From: Pontederia crassipes
Taxonomy: Eukaryota; Streptophyta; Magnoliopsida; Commelinales; Pontederiaceae
Assembly: GCA_030549335.1 (NCBI GenBank)
Contig: CM060195.1
Coordinates: 31,438,874-31,502,873, forward strand
Direction: 5' to 3'
DNA: 64,000 nucleotides
The notes below the pieces were generated by a model. That model was not told the origin of the DNA. It saw only the letters and a program-made list of their open reading frames with translations, and ran no database searches. Position numbers and translations under genes: made by a program. The first letter of the stretch is position 1. Every line of letters starts with the position of its first letter. Positions 25,960-38,437 of the stretch are shown here, piece after piece.

Positions 25960-28061
25960 TCTTGTCAGACCCAGCTTGGGAGGATCCAGCAATGGATCCC
26001 CCCTGAAGTCCGACTGAGTGCAGTAGGACGGTCGAGGCCAGCAGCGACCGTCCCAAGACTGTTGGCGCCGAGGAGGGAGCCATCGACCAAAGTTGGCAAC
26101 ATGAGGTGTATGGGAACTTCCTGGTTTACGTGGGTGCATCAAAGACGAGGTTGCACCCTCCTGAACACACTCAAGAAGGACGAAGGCAACAACGGACGGA
26201 GGAACACCCGAGGGCGTTCGAGGACCTAAAGGGCGCCATCCGACTTTCGGAGGCAGGTTCGTGGTCTTTCATCATTTTTTCCCATGATCAAGTCGATTTG
26301 TATGACTTGACGAGGTGGCCAAGTCCCATGATGCTGGAAAGGAGGGAGGAACTTCGAAGGGCAGACACGGAGGACTACCCCGACTCAATTGGGCTAACCA
26401 TCTTGGTGCAGCCCAGACGCGGCATTGGTGGAAACATACGTAGGGATGTGTAGCGGATACCAACGAGCGCGTGACAGGGCGTCAGCCTATGACTCTGGCT
26501 GCACTTATGGGCAGGTACGTCGGGAGGTGCCCAGCTACGTACCAAGTCGCTCGAGGATGGCAAGACCAAGTGGAGGAGTCCATAGCGTTGCTGGACAAAT
26601 TCGTGAGGAAGATGAAGAAGTTCGTAGACTAGCGACGAAGACACTTGGAGTTCCAAGTAGGGGACAGGGTCCTCATGAAGCTACGGACACGGCAGTTCAA
26701 GGATCTCAGGCACCTACACCAAGGGTTGATGAAGAGGTACGAAGACCCTTTCACCATTACCAAGAGGGTAGGCAAGGTGGCCTACCAATTGGCCGTCAGA
26801 CTATGACAACTTCGTCCGGTCTTTCACGTGAGCATGCTCAAGAGGTACTACGAAGGCACGACGGAACCTTCAGGTGCGAGACATAGCCAAGTGGGCGAGT
26901 CTATCCAAACGACAACGACACGAGGAAGACCCAACGTTGCCGAGGGCAGCAACATCTTTGGTGGGGGAGGAATTGTCACCCCAACTTAGGCGAGACGTTG
27001 GGGCGCGCACGACGGGCCAAGCAGGCCATGGCCGGGGCACACCCCGGACACGCCCGGGGGCACGGAGGCTCCCAGGGTGCAGGAGGAGTCCCTACCCACT
27101 TTGGCATTATGCGCATTTAGGCAGTGGACGATGGGCGACGAGCGGGGAAGCGAGTCGTACTCCTACTCCCATTTGGAGTTAGACTCCTACTCCTAGTAGG
27201 GGTCGAAGTCGCATCAATCCGAGGATGAGGCGAGGAGGCATCGTGGGACGAAGACCCTTGCCCAAAGTGCCATAATGCCCAGTTTGGCATTATGCCTACT
27301 TTGGCAGTGGACGGCGGATGCGGCAAGGCGCGGGCGCGGCTGGGCAGGCATGGTGGCTGCGGCAGCTGGAACCCTAAAGGATCCGGCCCATCTCCAAAAG
27401 TCCAAAGCGCATTCAAGAAGGAAAGCAACCTCAGGACCATGCGGCCATCTCCAAGGAGGAAAGGTGGCCAATGAAAAGTAAGGTGCATGGGCACTTACTT
27501 TCCATTGCAAACAAAGAAGCTTCACGAAGAAAACCTGGACAGAGGAAAGGAAGGGCTTCTCTCCTATTTAGGATGGCTGAGATATAGAAAGCAAGGGCAA
27601 CTGGCCCTAGCTTTCCATAGGGCCGAATCTGCCCTCTCTTCCCTGGTCGATCAAGAGGGCTATCGACGGAGGCAATCGTCCTGGGTGTTCGACTTGGCAA
27701 GTAGGTTAAGAATTATTGGAATAAAATTAGGACACTCAAAGGGAGTTTTTGCAATCAGAGGTCGTGTAAGGCTTCTTTATTTAAGGAATGTTATAGGTGG
27801 CAAGGACACATGTAAGTGGCCGACCCCTATATAAGGAAGTCATTGGCCAACTATTGTATTCATCTCTTGGAATAAGAGTTATGTGCTTTTCCCCTCAACC
27901 GAGTGCTTCTCTTGTGCATCCTAGGAGGTTTTCGTTGTGTGCAGGGCGTGCGACCGAGTTCAGGGACGAACGACTGTGAGAAGGCTGCTAAAATCTTGGT
28001 GCAGCAAAGTTCCAGGCCGGCATCCTTGGCTTCGTGGACAGCGAAGTTTAAGGGCGTGACA
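25960..28061 (+). mobile_element. Nested Ty3/gypsy chromovirus fragment with its 3' LTR
   Basis: This fragment carries the end of pol and a 3' LTR inside the older LTR. Recognisable are the integrase C-terminal region (near 26.5-26.85 kb, including GDRVLMKLRTRQFKDLRHLH and RVGKVAYQLAV) and the conserved end FHVSMLKRYYEG, followed by a purine tract (GTGGGGGAGGAA) and the LTR at 26974-28061. The 5' boundary is approximate and the element is broken and incomplete. The 5' LTR is not present in the window. Confidence 0.75.
26974..28061 (+). repeat. 3' LTR of the nested gypsy element
   Basis: About 1,088 bp from TGTCACCCCAAC, directly after the purine tract, to GGGCGTGACA. The ends form the short inverted repeat TGTCAC/GTGACA. 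A TATA-like site, CCTATATAAGGAAG, lies near 27.83 kb, in the position expected for an LTR promoter. Confidence 0.75.
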
Positions 28062-28494
28062 ACATATTACTTTGATTCACCCTGATATCTATTGATTCAC
28101 ATATTACTTTGAAACGGCCAATAAATGAACCCAGAATGGACAATCGCACTTTTTTTTATCGATCAGTGGATACCGACAAACGTACATCTGAACCTCTTTT
28201 GGACGACCATTGGATGAATCCCAAACGGGCAATTGTTGACTTTTCGATCATCCGAGATGTGAACAGAGCAAAATATGATCTTAATTTAACCATCACGATT
28301 CGACAAGTCTCTGTTTACATGATTGGTGTTGAATGACATGATATTAAGGATGATTCAGAGCCATCTTTGTTCCCTACAACCTTGATTGATACAAGTGATC
28401 AAAAGAGAAAATCATTATTTAATAAAGATAAAAGATGAGGGTTGCCCTACATACATGGGAAGTTATGAGAAGCTTATGTGAGGCATTTCCTGAT

Positions 28495-28720
28495 GGATGT
28501 TACCGCCTAGTGTAAGGTCATTTCCACCGATGGATGTTACCATCTAGTACGAGATCATCCTCATCTCTATGGATGTTACCGCATAGTGTGAGGTCATCTT
28601 CACCGAGGGATGTTACCGTCTAATGCGAGGTCACTCCCACCTCTACGGATGTTGTCATCTAGTGCGAGGTCATCTCCACTGAGAGATGTTATCGTCTAGT
28701 ACGAGATCATTCTCCTTTAT
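28495..28720 (+). repeat. Minisatellite, alternating 37/39-bp units
   Basis: GGATGTTACCGTCTAG-like units start at 28495, 28532, 28571, 28608, 28647 and about 28684. The spacing alternates 37, 39, 37, 39, 37, and the linker alternates between a CCACCGA type and a CCTCTATGG type. The real repeat is therefore a 76-bp dimer present three times. It lies in the outer LTR and has no CRISPR character: no conserved palindromic repeat with unrelated spacers. Confidence 0.85.
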
Positions 28721-29481
28721 GAAACACCTATTGTGACACTAATCCCCCACTAGTCCACTATGGTTTAGGTAGTACACACTTGTGTGATTGCAATGGTATT
28801 CTCTAAAAGTATAGAGCTCTTTCAACTCATGGATAAAATAAAAAAACGTGAATGACCAAAGATGTATGAAAGCACTTTGTCCTTATGAACATGAACAGGA
28901 ACAAATGACTATGGAATAATAAATATGAATACGAATATGGAAATGAAATGAAATGAAAATGACATGACCTATGATTATCATCTCCTTACCGACTTCACAT
29001 TATGATTCACTCTCTTATTTGATTTATATGTTTGCTTCATGCTTATTTTAATGGAACTATTTTATGACCTATATAAACTCATACTTAGTATTATGCTAAT
29101 GATTGAGCTTCCTCCCCTATATGATCCCTGATTGGATTGCAAGCATAGTTTATGTGTGTACGACGACTACAACTTGGTAGCGTGTGCACATGGTTATCGT
29201 AAAGTTTATATGGAGTATTTTCTTTTTATTGATCGAGTTGTATTCGGAACCTCATATGGACATGTAATGTGTCATGGACCTTTTATATGTCGCATATTTT
29301 ATCTATTTTAACTTTCGCATTTCTTATGTTCTATTATTGCAATATTTAATTTTAAATCTTCCGCTTACATGTCATCATTCTTTACTATCTAGGTCAAAAA
29401 AAGAGTCAAAAAAAGACTGAAAAAAGTAACAACCGAAAGGAGATTTTGCCACGTGACGAAGTCAAATTTTGGAGCATTACA

Positions 29482-30575
29482 ATTCTCTTTTTCTCATTAT
29501 CAGCTAACTCTTCCTCGTGATTGGGCGACTTCGTGGTGGAGCAGACCCACCCCCCGTGGTGGAGCAGCCCCACCCCCCCCCCCCTCCCAATTGTGTTGAA
29601 TGTCACCACCCCCAACTGCTAAACATCGTCACCCCCGCTGAACCACAATGGAGCGGCGACCTTCAATCAAGAACAACGCCGACACAGGAGCCCCACTTCC
29701 TCTGCTGCCATCCAAACCAAGCGTGAACCGCACCTTCAAATCCGATCCAGCCATCGAACCGCGTCATCTAGGTGAGTCATCGATCTATCATTGGACGACA
29801 TATAAGTTAGGAGTGTCCACCCTTTGAAATGAAGTGGACGTCCATTAAATCCATAAGTATTATACAACATAGAGACAAAGTGTGCAACTCAACACTCTAG
29901 AAAGCTAGTATAAAATGTTTGAAGAATTCTTCATGTTTTCCTCCAGAAAGAGTAAGGACAACATGAGGATCACAATTCGGGTGCATTAGTCAATGAGGTT
30001 CATGTCATATATCATGAGATATTCAAAGATGTCATTCGGAAATTTCTCGCACATTGATTTCTTCTACACTTCCAAACCCATTCAGACCTTTCTGTTGTCC
30101 TCCATCTTCAACTATTCATCACATAGGTTTTGTAACAACTTTATCTGTGACCTCTGAGATTATTTTCTATCATACTCAACATTTTGTTTCAAACTCTGAG
30201 GGCTTTTGCATACAATCCAATTGAATTTGAACTTACACATCATGAACATCCTTCAGAATGCAATTCTAGGGCGAGGCAATTGAGTGGATGATTGTCAAGA
30301 ATAGGTGAGAAAGGCAAAGACGAGAGTGAAATTCAGTAGCTGAAAACCAGCCTTTACTAGTGCTAGAGCAAGTTTAAAAGGATTAGCTTATAGGAAGAGA
30401 GAATTCTTGCAGTTGGCAAGTCAAAATGTTTCAAACAATCAGTTTAGGGTAGAACTAAGGCTCTTCAAAAGTAAGAAGATCCCTCTCCCACAACAACCCA
30501 ATGGATAAAAAAAATGCAAGGAGCACAATATCCAAAGAACATACATTCTCCTGGCAAAAGCTGTATTCAAAGATT
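29482..30575. other. Intergenic DNA between the LTR and the EB1 gene
   Basis: 29.5-29.76 kb is C-rich with a run of about 12 C and no recognisable gene. 29.8-30.45 kb has no open frame of note. The last part before 30576 is the probable 3' UTR of the EB1 gene on the minus strand. Confidence 0.4.
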
Positions 30576-32498
30576 TCAACAGTTGGTGAGTGGTGATGAT
30601 GTGAGTGGTGAGCCACAGTAATGCACATCCGAGATGTCAGACAACCTCTGCCTTGGGGACAATGTTGAATTGGCTGCACAATCAACATCGTAGGTGGAAA
30701 TATTTTTCCTCTTCTGGGTTTCCTGTTTGGGTTTCTCTTCTGATGCCGCAAGGATTGGGCTCAGTGACAGCTGCTCATTTTGATTCTGCTGCATAATCAT
30801 GGCTTGCGCCTCCGTTAACACCGAGGAACTGTCATCTGTGGCATACAGAATCTTCTGGATGGCACCAACAATCTGCACAAATCATACCACTCGTTAGGAT
30901 TGAATATGCATGCCTTTGAGTGCCTAATTCTATTTACGGATGGAAGCAAAAAGTACATAGTACTTACAGGTAAGTGTTCTATGACAGGATTCTGGCATAG
31001 AATCTCTATGTCCCTCAATTTGCCAAAGTAGAAATCCCTTTCTTTCTCCAGACTATCAACTAAAAGCTTTAACTCTGTGGTCTGCATTCAGTTTCACTAA
31101 TTAAAGCTACCAAAGTTTCCAATAACATAGTGTTTTCAGAATCAATCTCAAGTACCTGCTCATCATAAGGATGTGATCCAGCACCAGAAGCAGCTTTAGT
31201 AGGCTTACTTGGTGCATTTCCGGCATGAGCATCATTCTTTCTTGAGTTATGTTGAGCTTGAGGCTTTGAAGCTGCAGTTGAAGCCTTAGCTGATGTTTGA
31301 GTAGGTGCAGCCCTCTTATTTGTTTCTTTGCCACCTTTACAATTTTCTCTTCTCTCCAGAGCGTTGTAACTGGAAAATTGAATCATGGAAATGAGACGTA
31401 TATGACTCTAAAAATGCAAATTGAAACTTCCATTTTAATCTCTACATTTGGGGAGAAGATATTGGGTTTTATTGGCATATGATTGAATAAACAAAGATAT
31501 ACACATAAATCAACACATAGTTTGTTCATTTTAGTATGATTACGTTGTTTATGAAGCAGGTTTCTCTATAGAAGACGACAACAGTTAAGAGATGAAAACG
31601 AAAATATTACCTCACTATGAGTCCGCCATTAACAGAATCGCAGTACCTCTTCATCCACTGCATAAATTCTAAATTATCCAGAGGCCTTCCTTTCACAACC
31701 TTGTTCACTTCAATATGCTAATAAGATTCAAAGATAAGTCTTTTAAGAAGGTGCAAACAAGATGAAGAAATTGATAGGTCCTAAATGAAATGTTGCTAAT
31801 CTCCAAAGTTACATCCTCAGATATCAAAGAGAAAACCTTGGTAATCTTGAGCTTGTTGAAGACATCCTGGAGGACCTTGTAGTTCTGGATCATCTCATAC
31901 TCGTTCTTGGCATCAAAGTTGACCTTGTGCATCGGTACCATCCCTGGATGCACGGCGTCCATCAACTGGCACTGCACCGCCCCTGACGCTGCCTGCGATC
32001 AATTCGTTAGCCTCTCAAACTTTAGGTAAATTTGTCAAAACAAAACATTGTTAAAGAACAACAAATAGCGCGTTCCAGGGTCCTATCTGCAGAGAGATAA
32101 ATCCATGAGAACGAAAACACGTTTCTGTGCCAGAAATTTCCAATGGAAAGCGAGACAACCAAGCTTTACATGATTGATTAAACTGAAAAACGAGCGAAAT
32201 TCAAGTATCGAATTCATTAAAATTCCCAATCAAATGAAAACAGATTGTTTCCCCGAAATCGCAAATGGAATGGGGAGATGAGCAAGACGAAAAAAAAATC
32301 GAATTTTGGATCAAACGTCGTCCAATTACTAAGACGATAAAATTGGACGTGACGAAAATTTTACAGAATAAAGTGAAATCTTCCGCGTACCTCCTCGACT
32401 TTGGAGAGATTGAGATGGAGGGTGGAGTTGATCCAGGCGAGGATCTCGTTGCGCCCGACGAAGTAGGCCGAATCCATCATCCCGATGTTCGTCGCCAT
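30576..32498 (-). CDS. EB1-type microtubule plus-end-binding protein (EB1C-like, six exons)
   Basis: Minus-strand exons 32498-32391, 31992-31837, 31717-31611, 31369-31156, 31081-30968 and 30872-30576 give 331 residues, with GT-AG junctions and an open frame throughout. The N-terminal calponin-homology domain (about residues 10-115) includes [40 protein letters not shown] and [15 protein letters not shown]; this domain grips growing microtubule ends. A basic Ala/Lys/Ser linker follows. Exon 5 encodes the EB-homology coiled coil with the FYF motif (residues 212-214) and LRDIEILCQ, which binds partner proteins. The tail is not the acidic EEY-type end but a longer segment with [20 protein letters not shown], as in plant EB1C, a spindle/nuclear paralogue of similar length (about 329 residues in Arabidopsis from memory). 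Start chosen at MATNIG, the family N-terminus. Confidence 0.95.
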
Positions 32499-34421
32499 CG
32501 CTCCTACCTTTCGATTTTCGCTTCGTCCAGCGGCGGCGTAATCGATCGACGAGAGGTCGATCCGATTAGGGTTTGGAGCAAAAAAAGGGAGGAACCAAAA
32601 AAAAAATTGCAGGGGAGACGACGCGAGCGGGACTAGGGAGAATTCGAACTTGTGCGAAACGCCCTCCATTTCCTCTCCCTATTTATAATTAATGAAATTT
32701 CAAACTTTCCTTAATTAATTCTCATCGGAAATTCCCATATTGCCCATTAACCCGAGCCCGTAGGCCGTAGGGCAGAGAGTTCAATTTCCAAACGGAAGAG
32801 GGACACTTTAGTCATAAGAATCATAAAATTTTTTGAATCTTATTGCTTAATGGGGGCGGAGATGTTACCGTTGGAACGGGCGGTGGGACCCACAGCCGGA
32901 GTAATTTGTGATGTAACGGCGGCGTCAAAGTATTTAATGATTGCAAACGGAAGCCCAACCTTTATGTTGGGTGCTCTTCGAGGCCTGAAGCCCATATAAA
33001 AAAGCCCCTTTAATTGGGTCTCTTTCTGGGCCTTAATGCTGGGCTAAGTGACCTCAAAATAACTCAAACATGTGGTCATGTCCTTATAGGTACTTGAGTT
33101 TATATAATGTACTTTATATATTTTTTATGTAATCATGTAATATTCTTGAATTAACCCAAAATATATGAGAATAATCTCTATTTTACCTCTTATATTCCAT
33201 GAGCATCTTCTTTTTAAATAAAAATAAAAATACAATATTTGAAGGCATACAAGAGGACTTGTCGTTGTATATAGTACTCTTTAGTTGTGACAGTAGTGTT
33301 AATTCAGATTGTAGAAAAGTTCTTAATATCATGAAAAAAAATTGCAATTGATCTGGAAGTAGGTGAGAGTATAACAATGTCGAAATATTTTAGTAACAGT
33401 AGGTAAATGAGGACATCCATGGCGTGGCCTACAAACATCTTAGAGAATCTATATATAGATGCCCAACAAAGTTTCAGACCTTGGTACTTAGAAGGGTTTG
33501 GAAAGTAATATTAAATTCATTAGCTCATGAACTATCAAATGATCTGCAGAGGACAATATTTTGTGTGCTTCATGATGTTTAGACCCTTAGAAAAGTCATG
33601 TGGTTAGATTCAGTTTACATTTTTGTTACCTTGCTATAGTAATGCAGTAGCCAGCAGTTGTAGCAGTAGATAGTAGTAGCACTATGTTGACTGACCTCTT
33701 TTTCATATATATACATATATCACTTTCCTAGTCCTCCTGTTTCGATTTGATTTCCATAAAGATTCTTCAAATTTATACTTTTTTGTATTATATTCGAAAT
33801 CAAAGTTGTCATGCTGCATGCATCTTGGAGGCATGCACATTCGAGTTCCATTTTCAGAATAATTAATCAGTATAGAAAGAATAAGTAATAGTGTTGAGAA
33901 AGAGAAGAGACCAACAAGAACGTGGAGGATGAGTGGTGTTGGTTGTTCGTAGAGGACGGTCTTCAAGATCCATCTATACAGTATACACATGCATGCATGC
34001 ATGCATGCATGCATACCTGGCCCATCAAAACAAAAGTAATAATATAATAATATTCAACTTTATTTAATTGAAAAGGGAGATGAGATATATAGAAAGCGTG
34101 ATGACAAAAATGAAGAAACGTAGGCGTCTTATCTTATCCTTGTATCTGAAACCACATCCCACGTCCTCATCCCCACCCATTGCACCATATGGATGCATGG
34201 AAACACATCTGCTAATTAGCGCATATATGCATGTGGTTCCTACCTAATAGGGGTTCATGCAATAGAGAGAGAGAGAGAGAGAGCAGCAGCAGCAGCAGCA
34301 ATGGTTCATGGTGAGGAGAGGGGGACGGCAGCGATGGCTCATGCAACAGGAGTTTGGAGTGTGCGTACGTGGAGGGAGAGGGGAGGGGAGAGAGAGAAGA
34401 GAGAGGGAAGGAGGGAACGGG

Positions 34422-34457
<36 letters not shown>

Positions 34458-34810
34458 GCACTGGTACCGCTGAACCATGTGATGGATGGGGGTAGGGGGT
34501 ACTGTGGAGAGAGGAGAGAGAGAGAAGGGCATTGATTGATGATAGGTACGGTCGCCAATAACAGGAAAGAAGGAAGTCGTCAGAGGTGACGTGGAGCAAC
34601 CCACCCTACGAATCTCCATAAAAATTTTGTCGGGGTCGCATGTGATGGGACATGGAAGGAGGTCCCCCCGGTACGGAGCGTTTTCTTTAAATAAATAATA
34701 AATAGCTCCAGGACGAAAATTGCCAGGCTGGATATCTCCAAGACAAAATGGTAACAGAGAAACTTTTGGGATTACCGAGAGATTGTAAGCAGTTACTCCT
34801 CCATATAATA
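32499..34810. other. EB1 promoter side and intergenic DNA with microsatellites
   Basis: No gene is supported. Microsatellites seen are (GCAT)n at 33988-34014, (GA)n at 34264-34283 followed by (GCA)n to about 34300, and (GA)n near 34425-34454. The open frames over these runs are low-complexity only. Confidence 0.5.
32680..32687 (-). promoter_or_regulatory. Likely TATA box of the EB1 gene
   Basis: TATAAATA on the minus strand, about 180 bp upstream of the EB1 start codon, at the edge of the GC-richer leader. Confidence 0.5.
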
Positions 34811-35757
34811 TTTTTACTGCGACGGTCAAATATGTTATTCGCTATATATGATCGAATTAAATTAGATACTAGGTTGACTTTTAATTTGTGAATAATATAA
34901 TTTTTAATCTTGTATCAATTAAATCATCTATAATTTTTAATTGGCAATCCCTTTTCTTTCTCGCCGCGCACGAAGAACAAAAGGGGGCCCGACGCACTCC
35001 TGAGCGAGCTCGCGCGAGGGGTGGGGGGGGGGGGGGGGGGGGGGTCGGTGGCTCCCTTTTCTTCCTCGTCGTGCGCAAGGAAGAAGAAGAGGGACGACGA
35101 CCCCTAAGTGAGCTTGTGCATGGGGCATCAGTGTCCCCCCTTATTCTTCCTCATCATACGCCAAGGAGCTCGTGGAAGGGGGCGTCGGCCCCTTGTTTTT
35201 TCTCGCCGCTTGCGAGGAAGAAAAGAAGGGGGACGAGTGCCTCCCGAGCAAGCTCGCGTAGGGGACACCGGCTCCTTGTTCTTTCTCGCTGCTCGCGAGG
35301 AAGAAAAGGGGGGTGGACACCCCCCGAGCGAGCTCATGCAAGGGGTGCCCCCTCCCCCCTCGTCACTGACGTTAGCAGAGGGCCTCGCCCCCTACATTCT
35401 TCTTTTTTATTCTTATTTTTTATATTTATTATGTATTATTTTAAAGGTTAAAAGGGTAACTTGGTTTTTCATAAATAGGGGAAAATGAAAATAATGAGAA
35501 ACATGACGGAAGTCGATTGAAGGATTAAATTGGAAAAGTCTCGATAGTTTAGGGTCCAAAAAAATAAGTTCGTAATTTGAAATTATATGTGAAAAATCGT
35601 GATAGTTTAGATATGATTTATGAAAATAACCTCATTTTTTACTTCGACGGTCAAATATGTTATACGCTATATATGATCTAATCAACTTAACTAAGTTAGA
35701 TAGTAGGTTGGTGAATAACATAATTTTTAACCTCGTGCCAATTCAATCATCCACGCC
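34811..35757. repeat. GC-rich imperfect tandem block between direct repeats
   Basis: The sequence CGACGGTCAAATATGTTA plus about 110 bp occurs at 34811-34938 and again at 35635-35757 in the same orientation. Between them, 34960-35390 is a GC-rich block with 4-5 degenerate units of about 95 bp, each with CTCGCCGC..GCGAGGAAGAA and GAGCGAGCTCG-like motifs, and a run of 22 G at 35023-35044. Many GAGCTC/GAGCGAGCTC palindromes occur. The open frames on both strands here reflect the absence of AT-rich stops and are not taken as genes. Probably a repeat-derived element of unknown class. Confidence 0.6.
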
Positions 35758-38360
35758 GACAAAAAAAACTTATAATTGTCATTTGTGAATAATTGTGTCT
35801 CTTTTTTCGTTATGTCATTTTTTCCTTTTATAATGATGTGAAAAAGAGATGAAATAACTAATGGTTATATTTTTTTACTATAATTATACCTAATTTAAAT
35901 ATTATTATATATGTAAAAGACATAATTGTGTATAGAAATAATATTACTAGATATTTATTCACTTCTATTTTCTCCATTCAAACAAGATAAATACTTCACT
36001 CCCATTCTTTTTTTTCCTTCCCCTAATTTTCCTTTCTATCTATTCCCTTGTCTTCTCTAAACATACGCCCAATAATCTTTTTTCTTCAATTTCGCTTAAG
36101 AAAAATGAGGCAGAGGCGAGAAATTTAATACATAATTTTAAATTAACCCAATAGTAGGTCTAATCACAGAACGGTGTCCCATTACATTGTACAAGTACAA
36201 AGATATCGCCGATTCAAGCACATGAAAAATCCACTAGCACCTTGCAAAAATAAAAAAAAAATCCAAGATTAAGTACGTACACACAAATTGAAAACTTTAG
36301 AAAATTCTAAATTAAAATTTTAATTGAAGAAATAAATTTTTTTTAATTATTACAATCCCCACTAATATGTGGGTTCGCAACTAATAATATAATTAGCACT
36401 AGGACTCGTATAACCAGATAGAAATAAATTAAAAGGGAAGTAAATATTAATATGAAAACTAAATCAATTATATTCTTGGGTGAGAATTTTTTCTAGTGAA
36501 CAATATTTACATAAGAAAATCTTAACCAATAAAAAAAACGAACATAAAAATTTTGAAAATCTAAACCCGATTAAAATTAGGGGAACAGGCAAAATAATTC
36601 ATTTAAATTAAAGCTCTTAATAAAAAATGAAAGACCGAATTTGAACTAAATTTATTTTTAAATAAATATTACAATAAAAATTTTCTTCAGCCTTCAAATA
36701 ATATTGTAATATAAATGACTTTTTTTTACTCTTTTCTCTTACCCATACTCATTAGCTTAGATATCTTATTGACTTAAATTATTATGATACTGTTTGAACT
36801 TGAATATTACCAAACTTTAAATCTATTTTAATGAAGTTTATATGCAATTAACTAGAATTCGTGAATTATAATATCATAAAATGTTATTTTTGATATATCG
36901 AGATAAAAAAGTTGAATTCAGAATTAAATTGTAATCTTTTAAACATTTAACTTTTAGAATAGTTCTAAAGATATTATTATTTTAAGCTAAGGTCGAGATC
37001 CGAAAAAGTCACCCGTATAGGGATGAGTGAATTCAAATTTGGGATCGGTTCGACCATCCTAATTTCAACTCGCTTTGATCCGAGTTTTCGAAAAATGATC
37101 TTGGTCCAACCTCGATCTTGATCATATCGAAACATCTCAGTCAAATTTGAATAAAAAGGAAAACAAAATCAGTTGTATCGATTTGACTATAAAAAATAAA
37201 TATAATAATTAAAATATTTATTATTATTATAAAAATAATGATTATCAATTGAATTATATATAATAATATAATATAATTTATAATAAAATATATATACTAA
37301 AATATAAAATTTTAATTAAAATAAATATAAATATAATAATTTAATTTAATTATAATATATATTACCGTGATGTGATTTGAGTTTTTATAATTCGTGGACC
37401 GGTCATATCCCAGGAAATAGACAGTCGGATTAGAAAAAAAGGAAATCCGAGTCCGTGCAAGTTGTCTAATTCTAGTTTTTTTTTCCTTATAGAAAAATTT
37501 TTAAATGTCTTTTATGTTTCTAAAAGCCATCATAATTTAGAAATCTATTTTTTTTCAACTATAAATCATTCTACCCAAAACCACTTTCACCCTTACTATA
37601 AAAAAGGGAGCCTTGTATTTTCAACGAATATAAATATGAAAATTAGTATTTTATTAATATCTCAAGTTTTGTAGATAAAGCTGCTTACTATCTTGCGTTA
37701 TGAGGCAATTATAAATAATTTATTATTAGTTTAAATCCGAATATATATATATATATATTATTTTTATATATCGAAAAGAAAATGCATTTTATAGTTCATA
37801 TTAGCTAATTGAACAACTATTAACTCTAGGTTGTTAAATATTATTTTTATATTATTAACTTTCCTTGTTTGAAAAATAATGCCGACAGTTTAATTTATGC
37901 GACGCTAATAATTATGTGCACTATAATTAACTATTATTGAATTCAACTAATTCGATAGAGTTACATATAATTGACTATAGCAACAACCTTTCTATAGCCG
38001 TGTTCTTGTGGTATCGGTTGTATACTCATGTATAAATAGGAGGCATACATCAAGATTGTGTGCCGATGAAAAATGAAAAGACATCTCTTGGCGAAATCTA
38101 CATAGTTTCATCATCTTCACTCTGAATAAATTTGCTCTGTCTTTTTCAATTTTATTCTTAAAATTTTTATTTTGTAATGAAACCATCTCCAACAATTAAC
38201 TTTGTTTCACCAGCTTCAGATCGAGTATAACTAATTTTTCATTTTTTATCTATCATGACACATCATTAAAAAAAATATAAATATATAATAATAACTAAAC
38301 ATAATTAATACTAATATTAATTTTTAAATTTCTAATATTTCTTTATAAAAAACATAGTTG

Positions 38361-38362
<2 letters not shown>

Positions 38363-38432
<70 letters not shown>
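38363..38432. repeat. (TTA)n microsatellite
   Basis: About 23 uninterrupted TTA units. Confidence 0.97.

Positions 38433-38437
<5 letters not shown>

Larger units (their letters stand above)
24918..29481 (+). mobile_element. Large LTR (probably Ty3/gypsy, solo) interrupted by a nested gypsy fragment
   Basis: The left end TGTAACATCCC and right end GGAGCATTACA are typical gypsy LTR termini. A perfect 5-bp duplication, ATTCT, flanks the whole (24913-24917 and 29482-29486). After setting aside the nested piece (about 25960-28061) the LTR is about 2.4 kb. No internal domain of its own is seen between the ends, so a solo LTR left by LTR-LTR recombination is the simplest reading. The right part contains a 37/39-bp tandem array. 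Orientation is inferred from the TG..CA ends and a TATAAAAAGG-like site near 25.34 kb. Confidence 0.75.

Noticed and set aside
28495-28720. CRISPR-like array
   Set aside because: Units are tandem with a 37/39-bp period and no unrelated spacers; this is a plant LTR minisatellite.
34212-34829. 205-residue minus-strand frame rich in Ser-Leu
   Set aside because: Mostly a translation of GA/CT microsatellites; no protein family visible.
34881-35488. Several overlapping frames on both strands
   Set aside because: They arise from a GC-rich tandem repeat lacking AT-rich stop codons; repeated motifs in all frames argue against coding.
37833-38194. Possible solo LTR (TGTTAAATATT to CTCCAACA)
   Set aside because: The ends and a TATA-like site look suggestive, but the flanks show no target duplication and no partner LTR is visible.
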